A stretch of DNA of 64,000 nt, taken from assembly GCA_025766275.1 (NCBI GenBank), contig JAFKAC010000075.1, positions 186,001 through 250,000 on the forward strand, read 5' to 3'. Below are positions 31,650 to 42,956 of the stretch, in pieces (within the stretch, counting starts at the first letter, position 1; every line of letters begins with the position of its first letter). The position numbers and the translations under genes were made by a program. Source of the DNA: Lactarius indigo (Eukaryota; Basidiomycota; Agaricomycetes; Russulales; Russulaceae). The notes beneath the pieces are model-generated. The model saw nothing but the letters and a program-made list of their open reading frames with translations, did not search any database and had not been told where the DNA came from.

Positions 31650-34372
31650 AAACTTACCTCATCATCGCGCTACAGCTCCCGTTGAAATGTTTCTACCGCT
31701 ACAATCTCATCCCTTCACTCACATTCGATGATAATGGGTGACACTGCATTAATTCCGAGCCTTTGTTCTTCTCTTAGACAATTTGCAGATACGAGGTTCC
31801 CGCGCAAGTGTTGTTCCATGACCTTCCGATAGAACCGATCTACACTCTCGGCCTGGACGACCCGTCTTCATGGGTCGTGCGCCCTCGTGAAGCGCTCTAC
31901 GACCTAAATAATATCCAGCTTGGTGTCTTGTCTGGCGACGAGCGTCAACGCGGCATGGGGGCCGTTTTCGGGCTCGACTATATCATCGTCGGCGGACACG
32001 CTCGCAAAAGGGGCACGAATTCCCCCCTGCGCTGCGTGCAGCTACAACTCACAGGTCACCACGGCGGGCTGATCGACGACACCCTCGCCGTGGGGAACCT
32101 AGGCTGCCTGCAGTTCAAGCCGGGCGTGTACCACCTCAAGATACGGGAGGGACGCGGGCGTGAGGTGTTCTGGCTAGAAAGTGCGGGCAATGAGGGATGG
32201 CTCAGTCCTCCTGTTGAGGAGGCGGTCAACGAAGTGACGGTCACGAGCTTCGAGGGCCTGATGTTGTATCCGCGCCTAGCGCGTCTTCCAGGCCAGGAGT
32301 GTTGGAATGTTCAGCCACACACGACGCACCAGCGTCGGACAGTCTCGGGCCGGCTGGACCGGCAACACATGAACGCGTTAGGTCGAGCTCAGTTGATTGA
32401 TCGCGGACTCAAAACTTACTCTATAAAACAATTTTCCCTTACACAAATACTTCGCAGCTCACGTAGTACAACCTCAGCCTTTTCTTCCAAACGGCTGAGG
32501 TTAGTAGTTTACTCTATTCCGTCTTATGGTACTTTTACTTACTGTGTACTTAGTCGCGCATTCTCGCGCTCCTACAGGTAGTTACACAATATTACTAAGC
32601 CTTTTCTCCCAAACGGCTGAGTCGCGCATTCTCGCGCTCCTACAAGGAGTTCGTCGATGTTCTTGAGGACCCCGAAGAGGAAGAACGGCGGCCCAGCGGA
32701 ATCGTCGATAATATCGTTTCGCGGTGAGCTGCCACCTTGTTTCGTCCTGTCAAGTGAGTCGAGCTGATACCTGGGTTAGCATTTTGTCGACATTCAAGCC
32801 ATCGGGAAGCAAGGCGGAGACAGGTGTGTCGACGCAAAGACACGCCGAGATTAATATGTTCACCGTGGCGTCGGGTTTTCTGTATGAGGTAAACTCAGCG
32901 CAAAGACTAACCCACGCGGCCTGCAGCTCACGTATTTTGCAGAGATTTGCGTCGATCATGATCCTAAGTGTTCTGCGCAACACAGAGCACACTGTGAAGT
33001 TCTGGTTCATCGAGAATTTCCTGTCGCCATCCTTCCTAGTACGATTCCCATCCACTGTCTGATGGAGAGCAGCCTTACCATCTTGCGCAGGAATTTAACC
33101 CTCAATTCGCCGAGGAATATGGTTTCCAGTATGAGCTCGTCACGTACAAGCGGCCGGCGTGGTTGAGACAACAACGCAAAAAGCAACGGATCATCTGGGC
33201 ATACAAGATTCTTCCTCGACGTTCTATTCCCGATGGACCTCGACAAGGTGATCTTTGTCGACGCGGACCAGATTGTACGCGCAGACTTGAAGGAACTGAT
33301 TGACCTCGACTAGCACGAAGCACCTTATGGCTATACCCCGATGGGCGACGATAACGAGGAGATGGAAGGCTTCCGGTTCTTGAAAACGCGATATTGGGAG
33401 CAGCTCCTACGAGAGCGTCCCTACCACATTAGGTGATAACCTTTTTTTTTTGGAGGGGAAGGAGGAGTTGGGGCCCTTTCCCGGTGAGTGCCGATTACTG
33501 ATTGATTGGCTCCGCAACGCACTGTATGTTGTGGACTTGGTTTGGTTCCGCCAGATGCCTGCCGGGGTACGTGGAGTCCCCTCTCCTTGTCTTCGCCTTG
33601 TGAACACCACACTTCGCTCTCTAGAATATCCTGCGCAACAACTTTCGGCCGACCCCAATTCGCTTGCTAACCTTGATCAAGGTACGCTCATCTCATTCGT
33701 GAATTAAAGTAAACTCGCAATGGCGCCTACTGCCTGTCACAGACCTTCCAAACAACCTGCAAGGACACGTTCCTATAGTGAGTCCAAGGCCATTTGACTG
33801 TTGTTGGGATCGCCTATACGTTCAGAGTTCTCTCTACATGAAGACTGGCTATGGGTAGGTTTCTTTCATGTATTTCTAGTATGACGCTGCGGTAACACAA
33901 ACTTTTCCCTTAGTGTGAAACGTGGTGTGAGTCAGGAGGGAGTTCGCGGCGAGTTAGAGGTCCTATGCTAACAGTCACTTAGGTAGCAGGGACAGCCTGG
34001 ATCGTGCCAAGACCATCGATCTCTGCCTAAATTCTCTAGCGGTTAGCACACCCCTTCCCTTCCTTCAAACAGCCTTCTTCAGCTAATAATCCAGCCTCTA
34101 CACCTATAGAAAGAACCGAAGCTTGCGCGAGCTCGTTAGATCCGCGAATGGGAGCTGCACGATACCGAGATTGCACGCTTTACACGGAGACTGGCGAACG
34201 AGGGTCGCATTCATGCGAGCGCCGCTGCTGCGGACATGAACGAGCTCGCCAAGGCTGGGCCATCCCTGTCCCCAATCCCGCAGAAGAGATAATGGAGGGC
34301 CGCGTTGCGGGCGAGGAGGAAGGCGCGGACAAGAGCGAAGTGCCCGCTGGACCCATCCGGGATGAGCTGTAG
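31650..34372 (+). pseudogene. UGGT C-terminal part including GT24 catalytic domain (decayed)
   Basis: UDP-glucose:glycoprotein glucosyltransferase reglucosylates misfolded glycoproteins in the ER. Visible in order: LPLKCFYRYNLIPSLTFDDNG (31679-31735), an intron, IYTLGLDDPSSWVVRP...DLNNIQLG (~31830-31925), [25 protein letters not shown] (~32856), [15 protein letters not shown] (~32990), [25 protein letters not shown], then in another frame [20 protein letters not shown] (~33211-33270) with the catalytic DAD motif, APYGYTP, ALYVVDL, LPNNL, a CETWC-like motif and KEPKLARAR. The end reads RDEL-stop (34361-34372), an ER-retention signal. Stops interrupt it: TAG at 33312-33314 (DLD*HE) and TAG near 34139 (RAR*IREWE), plus several frameshifts. 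Confidence 0.8.
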
Positions 34373-36546
34373 TCGTGACAGACAGCAGTTCTGAATATGG
34401 GATTTAGTAGAGCAACTTAGATTGTCCTGTATTCAAAGTAGCTGGACGCGAGCACTAAATAGAGACAGTTTCGCTATACGTCATGGAGGTGGCACCAATT
34501 TGCTGAACTTCTGCGCGCAGTCACATCCAAAATGAAGGTAGCAAGGAGTATGCGAAGTAAATTATCTGTATCGCCCTTAGTATCGCCGGCAAAAACCAAA
34601 CTGTAAGAGCCTGTCTGGCGCAAAATGACCCGTTTCGTCCAATTCTTACCTCACTCACGACACGTGACTTGATGTCTTTCTTGACGTGCCTCGTCCATGA
34701 CCACGAGCCAGAATTCAGAAGAAGTCTGTTGAGCGATGAGTTATGTCTAGATCTAGATCTAGATCTCGCTTCCATCTCAGATGGCATTTTAGGACGACCA
34801 CCGGCGATATGACGCCCTACCCAGTGGGTCTTCTAGAGGAATATCAAGTCTGGAGATTTTACCGCGAGATCCGACGGCGCTTTGTTGACAATCAGAATCA
34901 GGCCTTCTTTATCGCAGAAGAAATTGGTGTTTGTTACAGCAGAGAGACTCGTTGAAAAGGTTAACAGACCAACGACCGCGTCTGATACAGCGTTCGCCAT
35001 ACGCTGGACCTGCCTTTCACTAGTGGTTATTCAGGGAATGCTGGGTAGCAACCGGTTGCAAGTGCTCGTTGGGTATGCGGTGAACCGACAGACGGGCATT
35101 CAGTCTGAATCTAGTGCACCCAATGAGGCACGCTCATAGGATCGACGAATGTCTCAAGATGGCATGGGAACGCGTTGAGGAACTCCGTCGAGCATTTCTA
35201 ACCCCGGGCCAAGAAGACCAGGGAGCAAGTCGAACAAATCCTACTAACTGGACCCACCAACAACAAATTTCAAAGCGGGAGCGCATTAATGCCGAAGCCG
35301 GCAGCATGCAGGGCGTTGGCTAGCAGATCTCTGCTTACAGTATTAGCGCGTAATGAATGATGCCACTCACAGGTTAATTCAGCAACTCCCCGGCGTATCA
35401 TTCGACAAGCCATGCCGATCTGAATCCTTCCTGATAAGCGACATTTCAGTATGCCAGCCACAGACAGTGCCCCAGTCACTCCCCAATTGACATTTCCGGG
35501 ACGAGTCCAAGCGTTGGTCGAACTTGGCTTTAAGCTTCGTGAAGTCCTGAATGGTCATGTTGCCGAGGGATACGAGTAAGTGATTGAAAGCTTGAAACCC
35601 ACCGACTAAGTCCCCATTTCTCTGCGCCGGCCCAATGGCTTGGTGGGATGGCAGCTGTGGCACCTGCGAGATCCACGTGACGGCGGTGGTCTTGAGTTCC
35701 ATTTACTTCCATTGATATCTTCACGAATCGAATGGCGTCTTCTGTGTCGGCATCTTCGAGATTATGATGTCCCACTAGATGGAGGGCAGGGAATCGCCCG
35801 GGATGCAATGCATCCTCCTTGATATCATTTGCGACCTGATTTTCTTAGGCCGTGGGATCTTCTCGGACTTTTCATATCCGGAATCTATGGCGGCCTTGCT
35901 CGTTGTGGTAGGTGATATGTTTCAAGGATATGTGCGCTCAGACGAGGATATCCGCGAGACAGTGCGAGAAATCGAGAGCACCGGCCTAGACGAGGATATC
36001 AGCGATGCTGTCCGGGAGATTGAGAGCGCAAACCGAATCCAAATGGACGGGAGGGAACTACAGGGATGGGTGCCTTCCGTAGTAGCCTTGCGCACCTCGA
36101 TCCCGTCGTTGCAGAATTCGTAGGCACGAGGCAAGTACACGGTCACGAGCACAACGCAAGTTTATGACGTTTGCGGCGCGGGTTTGGAGTCACGCCCAAA
36201 GGCCTATGTATTTTTGCAAATGTTGCCATAGCATTATCACCTCAGCTCTCACGACCTGAGCCTGACTTGCGCAGCTGCTGCCTTCTCCGCAGAAGCAAAT
36301 CGCACCTTGCGCACGTTGACCAAGTCCCTTGCACTGCCGCCGCCCTGATCCTGTTTCGACTTTTTAAATGGCGAGCCACCGGGCGTGCCATTTCTTATTT
36401 TTTTGATGAGATTCGCATCTTCTACGCGCCAGCGGACTTTTCAATTGGTTCGAGCTGGGGGTGAGTGGCACTGTATGAATATAGGGGGTGTAGTGAACGC
36501 GTGAGAGTAAGGTGGGAGGCGTACGGTACATTACATTTCACCTGGC
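34373..36546. other. No recognised gene; short helical fragments
   Basis: Several short open frames with plausible exons but no family I know: MSRSRSRSRFH at 34743 (coded by a TCTAGA repeat) followed by a helical EYQVWRFYREIRRRFVDNQ; a start MPATDSAPVTPQLTF near 35452; and 35779-36123, which contains two tandem DEDI..(T/A)VREIES units. These may be further relics. Evidence is too weak to call genes. Confidence 0.3.
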
Positions 36547-37137
36547 CTAGCTTTTCTCGCTGTCAAGCACGGGGCCGAACTTGCCCAGGTTCGTCGTGCT
36601 CATACGTGTCGTAGCGAGAGTGTGATCAACATACCGCTTACGGTTGACCTATGGGCCAGCGGCCATCGCCGTCGTCCACCCCTGCTCAACCCGGGCGAGA
36701 TTCCGCAGGTGCTGGGGCTCGTTCTTCACCAGCGCTCCTCCCACTCCGCCCGTGCCTCCTTGGATGGGTCATAACCCGCATCTAGTAGAAGCCAACCCAA
36801 CATCGTCATGGCATTTCAGCTCCCGCCCGGCAAACACAAAAAAAGGGGGCGCACCAGTGTTGGCAGGCACCTCGTGTAATTATTGTGTCTCCTCGTCCCT
36901 GTTCTTCCCCTTCCACCCCTAGCGCGGTACCTACGCCTGGCGTTCGTCATCCCAGACTTTCTTGCCCTGCTGCTTCGGGTTGATGCCCTTCTCGCGCGCG
37001 AACAGTTGCCATTTTATCAGGGGCTTGGGCTTGAGGGGCTTAGCGTGTGGGAGCTGCGTCATGGGCGGTGGGAGCAGCGAGCTACATGAGCGGACCCTCG
37101 CATGGAAGGAGGGTCGGCAGGCTGAATAGTGCCCCAT
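36547..37137 (-). pseudogene. RRS1-like ribosome biogenesis gene relic
   Basis: Minus strand reads TQLPHAKPLKPKPLIKWQLF, AREKGI, QQGKKVWDDERQA (~37080-36935), the signature of the RRS1 family (60S subunit assembly, nucleolus). Further downstream, after frame changes, come VKNEPQHLRNLARVEQ (~36745-36700) and TLATTRMSTTNLGKF (~36619-36577), which match the conserved end of the family, stop at 36547-36549. An in-frame stop (near 36645) and frameshifts between the blocks show it is non-functional. Confidence 0.7.
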
Positions 37138-37717
37138 GGAGAAGCTAGGTTCCGCCCTGTGCAGTGGACTGGAAATACACTTCGCGATCGTGGTTGTATT
37201 TTTTAGTGGTCGAATTTTGAAAACAAGAAAGCGGGACATACTCATGAATTTCTTTGTCGAATGCGCTTGGGCCGGTGACAGTCAAGAGGCTGCGTCACTA
37301 GGAAATCAAAGGCACGATCATGGCAGGACGGACGTGGTTCGGTGTCGATATATGTGGTCGTGGCGGCTGTCAAGGTCTCGCTCCAGTGGGCGGAGAACGC
37401 GGTCATGTGATGGTTTGTGGTATAATTGCTCACATAATAAACGCGCATAGGTACTGGACCTTATACTTGCTCAACAGCGCACAAGTCGGCCAGCAAGTCG
37501 TGATTATTCTTTCTAGTTGTCTCTGGTGTCAGGCATCTGTGACAAATGAACGCTCATCTCCATCACACTCGTCTCGCTCCGATTTCTCCACCTACCACCT
37601 CAACGACCACCCATTGATGCAACCCCCTTATCTAACGCTATCAATAACCACCTCCTGAGGTCCCACCAAAGCTAACGTCCCATGAAAAGAAACCATCTCC
37701 TTCTCTGCTTTTCCAGA

Positions 37718-38685
37718 ATGCCAAAGTTTAGCCCCCTTCCCCACCCCAAGTCATTCAAGACGAGGCGGGTTCCCTGCGATATCAAAGAATGTCTTTCCTT
37801 GGAGAAGTAAGCACCTACCTACCTCTACCCTCTCTGGACCTATCATAACCTTACAGAGCGGCTTCGCTAGAGTGTACCAAGTCAGAGAATCCCGCAATAA
37901 CTACCTTGCCTGTAAGGTCGCGACGGAGAGCTCGCTCAAGACCAAGAAAGCTAAAACCAAGGTGCGTGCTAACTGTACCCGGCCTTGATCTCAATATCAA
38001 ACACATTCCGGCTTTACGCAGAGATCAAAATCCACAAGGCGTTAGACCACCTCAACTTCGTCCAGTTCATTGGTTGCTTTGAGGACGACGAGAACGCATA
38101 CATGACCCTTGAGCTTTGTCCCACAGCTCTCTCATGGGCATGCTCCACCGTCGTCGCGTCTTCACAGAGCCAGAGGCACGGTTCTTCATGGTGCAACTCA
38201 TTGGTGCCTGCCACCATATGCACACCCACCAGGTCATCCACCGCTACCTTAAGCTCGGCAGTCTTTTCCTTAACGCGGGCATGAGCATCAAAGCTGGCGA
38301 TTTTGGTCTGGCCGCGCTTATCGAGAGCCCCGGGGAGCGAAAGAAGACCATCTGCGGCACGCCCAACTATTGTGCCGGAGGTATTGTTCGGCACTGCGAG
38401 CGGACACAGTTTGAAGTTGACATCTGGTCGATCGGTGTCATTCTCTACACATTCATCCTCGGCCGCCCTCCATTCCAAACTAAAGACGTCAAAGAGGTCT
38501 TCGTGAGTCGTCAACCTCTCTCCAGGTTTCTGCTCTTGCGGTGCTCACGTTGCAGTGCCAGTGAACCATTTCCGAAGCCCCACATGCTCGCTTTCAATCG
38601 CATATATCCCACGCCCGGTCAGGCTCTGAGTAGTCCACCGCGCACTGCCGTCCTCTATGCCTCTTTCCAATCCACCAATTTCTGA
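37718..38685 (+). pseudogene. Polo-like kinase relic, catalytically dead
   Basis: ATG 37718; exons give SGFARVYQVRESRNNYLACKVATESSLKTKK (in pieces, ~37860-37962), AEIKIHKALDHLNFVQFIG, and, after a frame shift near 38125, VIHRYLKLGSLFLN, KAGDFGLAALIESPGERKK, TICGTPNY, EVDIWSIGVILYTFILGRPP. The kinase fold and DFG are clear and the pattern is polo-type. But the catalytic HRD reads HRY (~38240), the glycine loop is incomplete, the APE motif after GTPNY is lost, and no polo-box region follows. Polo-like kinases control mitosis; this copy cannot phosphorylate. Confidence 0.75.
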
Positions 38686-38730
38686 CGGTACCACTCACAC
38701 CTCCTACGGCCGTCCAGTGGTCCCACTCCG

Positions 38731-40704
38731 AGAGTCCAATACATCTTAAGACCCACCCTTCCTGACGATGTAGTAAGGGAAGGGGGCTATCTCTCTGGCT
38801 ACGGCGTCACGCCGGACTTGAAAAACATGGACTATCTCACCCTCGACGATAGACGGTCCCGCAGCAGAAGTACTTTTTGGTGTCGTTCTCCCTTACGACT
38901 TCTCACGCTGACCGGCACTAGACCCCACATCAGAAGGCGCCCAGACAGTATATGCCGATGATGCAAGAAGGCGATTTAGATAGCGCCCTCCTCCTTCTAG
39001 AACAACACCCCTTCAGCACGACCTTGAACACCGGCGAGCCTCTAAAAAAGACGAGATAGCTCGTAAGCATCCCGCCATTTCCCCCGCCGCGATCCGTCGC
39101 GTCCCTGCTGACCTTTTCGTGCAAGAGATTGGTATTCTTGCTACTCAGCTGGTCTTCGAATCACCGACCCCGCTCCAAACATTAAAACACCCGGTACATG
39201 GCTTCCCAAGATACGCGACTTCTCTCACCCGACGCATTGCGTCGCAGCCCGGCCTCCTAGAGGAAGTCTCTTCCAATTCTTACAAGATTCGCCCTGGCGT
39301 GAGCGCGGTCTGGTTGAACGGGGTGCCTGTTTCCCCAGACGAGATGAACCCGTACAGGTAATGCCCCACCCCTCCCCTCTTTTCACTGTTCCTCACATCC
39401 GACTGATGCCACTCATAACCTCCCGAAGCCTTCTTCGTCTAGTACACAAGGAAAGAGATCTTATGCTCTCCTTGATGTCCCTTGGCCTCCTACCTGGAGA
39501 AGCGTTTGACCTCGTCACCCATCCCTCATTTGGCACTTCTTCACCGAGAGCCGACGCCACAGGTGGCCTTTTCGATTCCAGCGAGCGTCCGTAAGATGGA
39601 AATCCTATCTTCTGGTGGAATGACGAAAGATAGCCGGTGAGTGGCCTAGTTCTTACTATGCCTAGCCTTCTCACTCCCGCACAGCTACGCACGCTGGCAG
39701 CCATCCTTACATGCAGTAAGTCCACCTTTTGCGTTCTTTTTGTGCGTCACTGACCGAACGAAGCTCTTGCACCCGATGTATCCAGGTCAAGCGCCCACCA
39801 TCCGTCGCAACATGTTCAACGTCGCGTTCATGCTCGACCTGTCTCGACCAGCAAGCCTGCACTTCATTGCGAACACGGTCTCGATGCTCATCCAGCACTC
39901 CTACCCGATTCGCCTTGGAGCTGTTCCCATCGTTGAGACGGAAGAGGGCGCAAGGATGGCCAGGGTGCTCTACTACTTGGAGAAGAAATACGGGCGTGTT
40001 GCGACTATGCAATTCTTCGGTGCTGTGCGTGGACCATACTTACGACTTTTACCCCGGCTCATTATTCTACGTCAGATTCTGGATCTACAGGACAGGGGAG
40101 AGCCAGAATTGGACTGGTCCCACGTGCAGAGGCAATTCGACGCGCTCGTTGGGAGCGAGGAAATCAAAGGAGGAGAGGAATTGTCATTTGATGTTCTGGC
40201 CGGCCACACTTCTGAATTTTTCGAAGTGAGGATCAACAAGGCTCGCGCGTATGCACAACGGCGGGGTACAGACGTGGCCTCGTCACCTAACGGCCACACA
40301 TTTATCAGTGGAAAGTATTACGTGCTCAATGACGTACGCCCAGCCCCTGCCCCGTCTCCCAAGCTCCATCCCATTGCCGATGGGGGCAGAACTTTCTTAA
40401 CCCGCTGCAAACCAGTGTCGGGCAGGCTCTTCAGTATTTCCAAGAGAAGGTCACCGCTTTGTTACTGCGCCCAGTTGGCATCTGATGAACTGCTTTTTTG
40501 TTAGATCTATGCGGGTGCAATTACGGATGATCAGGCGGACGACATTAAGAATCATTTCTACGATTTGCCTACCACTATGAAGGGGCGCAATTGCCACATC
40601 GTCCCACTGGGCGGCGTGCGCGTGATTATTCTCTCCGACTTGCACAAGCAGACTGGACTGCGCGTCTCTTATACCCTGGCGAGTCGGCCCCCAACCTCAG
40701 CTCC
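38731..40704 (+). pseudogene. UGGT middle part, cut off by the second LTR
   Basis: Same family as the fragment at 31650-34372 but from the N-terminal/middle thioredoxin-like region: YLSGYGV...KNMDYLTLDDR (~38785-38850), QEIGILATQLVFESPTPLQ (39122-39180), FPRYATSLTRRI, PGVSAVWLNGVPV, PGQAPTIRRNMFNVAFMLDL (~39780-39840), SYPIRLGAVPIVET, then LSFDVLAGHT and LPTTMKGRNCHIVPLGG just before the break. The N-terminal part is missing on the left, where a polo-kinase relic adjoins, and the gene stops abruptly at the LTR start 40705. Frame changes occur between exons near 38980 and 39720, so function is unlikely. Confidence 0.75.
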
Positions 40705-41272
40705 TGTTACGATTTTCTTGGACTCGTCTCTTTTCCTTACCATTATTCCCTTCCCACACTATACGAGCCCTGTACGACCACGCGGACATTACGATTACCT
40801 GGTTTCCATCACGCACCTTGCTTATCGACGTTCTCTTCTGATAAAGCTTGATATGTGCTAGTTTCCGACCTGTTCCCTCTCACGCGCGGCCCCGCGTGAT
40901 TCTCCTTTATCCTCGATATAGCCCTGCCTTGTTCCCTATATGTCCCCTCCTTTCTTCCTCGGATGGGCGATGGCGCCATCTGTTTGTAACGACCATACAG
41001 TGCGACTGCTATTTAACCCTAGTCATACCTAGCTTGTACGGTAGACTAGACTTCTTGTGTAATACTACACTCGTCTACGCAGAGTCTCCTTGTTCCCGAT
41101 CCTCGTCTTCGCTAGGCCTTCGAGTCTTAGCTTTCCTCTACAGTCCAAGTGACGTACGTCCTTGTGACTCTTGTGCATCATCCTTACTGAAGTCGAGCCT
41201 TTGAGCTTTGACTACCGAGTGACAGACTGACTCAGTACAGGTCATACTCAACGCCCCTGTAGTGGCGTTACA
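40705..41272 (+). repeat. 5' LTR of copy 2; left edge of the duplicated block
   Basis: 568 bp. Carries A at 40815 (G at 7169 in copy 1), A at 41244 (G at 7599) and one C fewer near 41093. TATA and AGACTAGACTT (41043-41053) are conserved; the matching PBS is at 41275-41285. Confidence 0.93.
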
Positions 41273-41290
41273 TTAAGTCTAGTCTCCACA

Positions 41291-42956
41291 GTGGCTCTCA
41301 CCAGCCGAAGCCGAACACAGTTCGTCAAAGAGTACCTGGAGCGGCATCCTCACGACGACCTAAGACCCTCTATCAAAGGAACCGCTCTTTGGAGGAACAC
41401 TCCACACGACGAAGGGTACTACGTCTACGACCCCGATAAACTTACGTACGAACCAATCGAGTACATTGAAGATCAACACATCTGGGCCTACGTTGCCTAC
41501 TCCGATTCAAAACACTCCTGGTACTCCTATAAACCCGTCCCTTCACACCTAGGCCTAGGACCAGGAAAAGGACAAATCAGCGCCATCGAAGCTGACTCCG
41601 ACATCGAAGAGCCATCTTCCGAACCCGACTTAGACAACCCAACACTTACACCTACCATCCAACGACCTGTGGACTTCGCATCGTATGCCAACATGTCCAC
41701 CACCCAACTCTCCACCACCCTCACCTCCTCACAACCAGCCGCAGGGTCCTCGACAGCGAATCCTGCAAGTAGTGGAGGACATCTTGTGGGAGGAAGTATG
41801 TCGGCAAGCGGAGGAGGCACTGCGGGAGGCACAGGAAGCCATCATGGAGGCGGTGCGCCTGGAAGTGGAGGCGGTGCGCCTGGAGGTGGAGGCGGTGCGC
41901 CTGGAGGCGGAGGCGGCGCGCCTGGAGGTGGAGGCGGCGGAGCAGCAGCAGGCCCCGCCGCTGGAGGGACCCCCCCCACCAAACGGACGACTCGGAGGGA
42001 ATCCCCCACCAGAATTCACTGGGGATCGAGAAGCCAGCAGAGCCTTCCTAAACGCCTTCGCACTTTACCGAGGGATGAACCCGAATGTCCAACAATTGAC
42101 CCTCCCTTATTCACGCGCCATGACCCTTCTCTCGTATATCCGAGGGCCATTAGTAGACGATTGGGTCGAAGAACAGATACAATGGCTAGCCGACCAATTG
42201 GCAGGAGGAGTAGCCATGAACGCCGAAAACCTATGGAACACTATCGAAACCAGGTTCATCCAGGCGTACACTGATACCACCCAACAACAAAAAGCCCGCC
42301 ACGCCATTCAAAACTTACGAATGGACAAAGAAGACATCGACACCTACATAGCCAAGTTTTCTAACTTGGCCAACAAGGCAGGATACAACAAAGACGAGGC
42401 CACTACCCTAGAAATTTTCCAGAAAGGCCTCCCAAATGCGCTAGTCATAAACGCAATCAAGTTCCACCACCCCGTAGACTGGGACGATTGGAAAACGGCG
42501 GTCACACTGCAGCAAGCGGAATACCTCCTCCTCAAAGATAGGCTCACCAAAGGAAGAACAGACAAAAAGGGAGGAGCTTCCCGCGACCAATGGCTGAACG
42601 CCCTCAACAAAACCAGGGACCCAAACGCAATGGACGTCAGCCGAACTCGCGCTAGGGCAGCAATGACGGAGGACGAAAAGAAGCTACTCCAGAAAGAAGG
42701 AAGATGCTTCCGATGCCGAGGACAGGGGCACATCTCTAGATTCTGTCCTCAAAAAACCACTACCTCCATCAAAGCAGCAGGAACAAATGACCCCGCTCCA
42801 ACCACCGCCACTATCTCCATGACCGCATCACGTCCCCTTTCCAACGAGGAACAAGCCGATGCCCAAGTAGCAGCTTTGTTCGCCCAAACCCCGGAAGTAC
42901 GAGAGTTAATGGTGGATAAACTCTTCGGACAAAAGAAGGATTTTCTGAACGCTTGA
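41291..42956 (+). pseudogene. gag: gag, copy 2, frameshifted
   Basis: Identical in design to the gag at 7646, including the GTG start context and the zinc knuckle. An extra G at about 41966-41968 (GGAGGGAC versus GGAGGAC) shifts the frame after the glycine-rich repeat, so the reading continues in another frame to 42956. An R-to-G change at 41909 makes the glycine repeat perfect. The frameshift lies in a homopolymer and may be a sequencing artefact. Confidence 0.85.
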
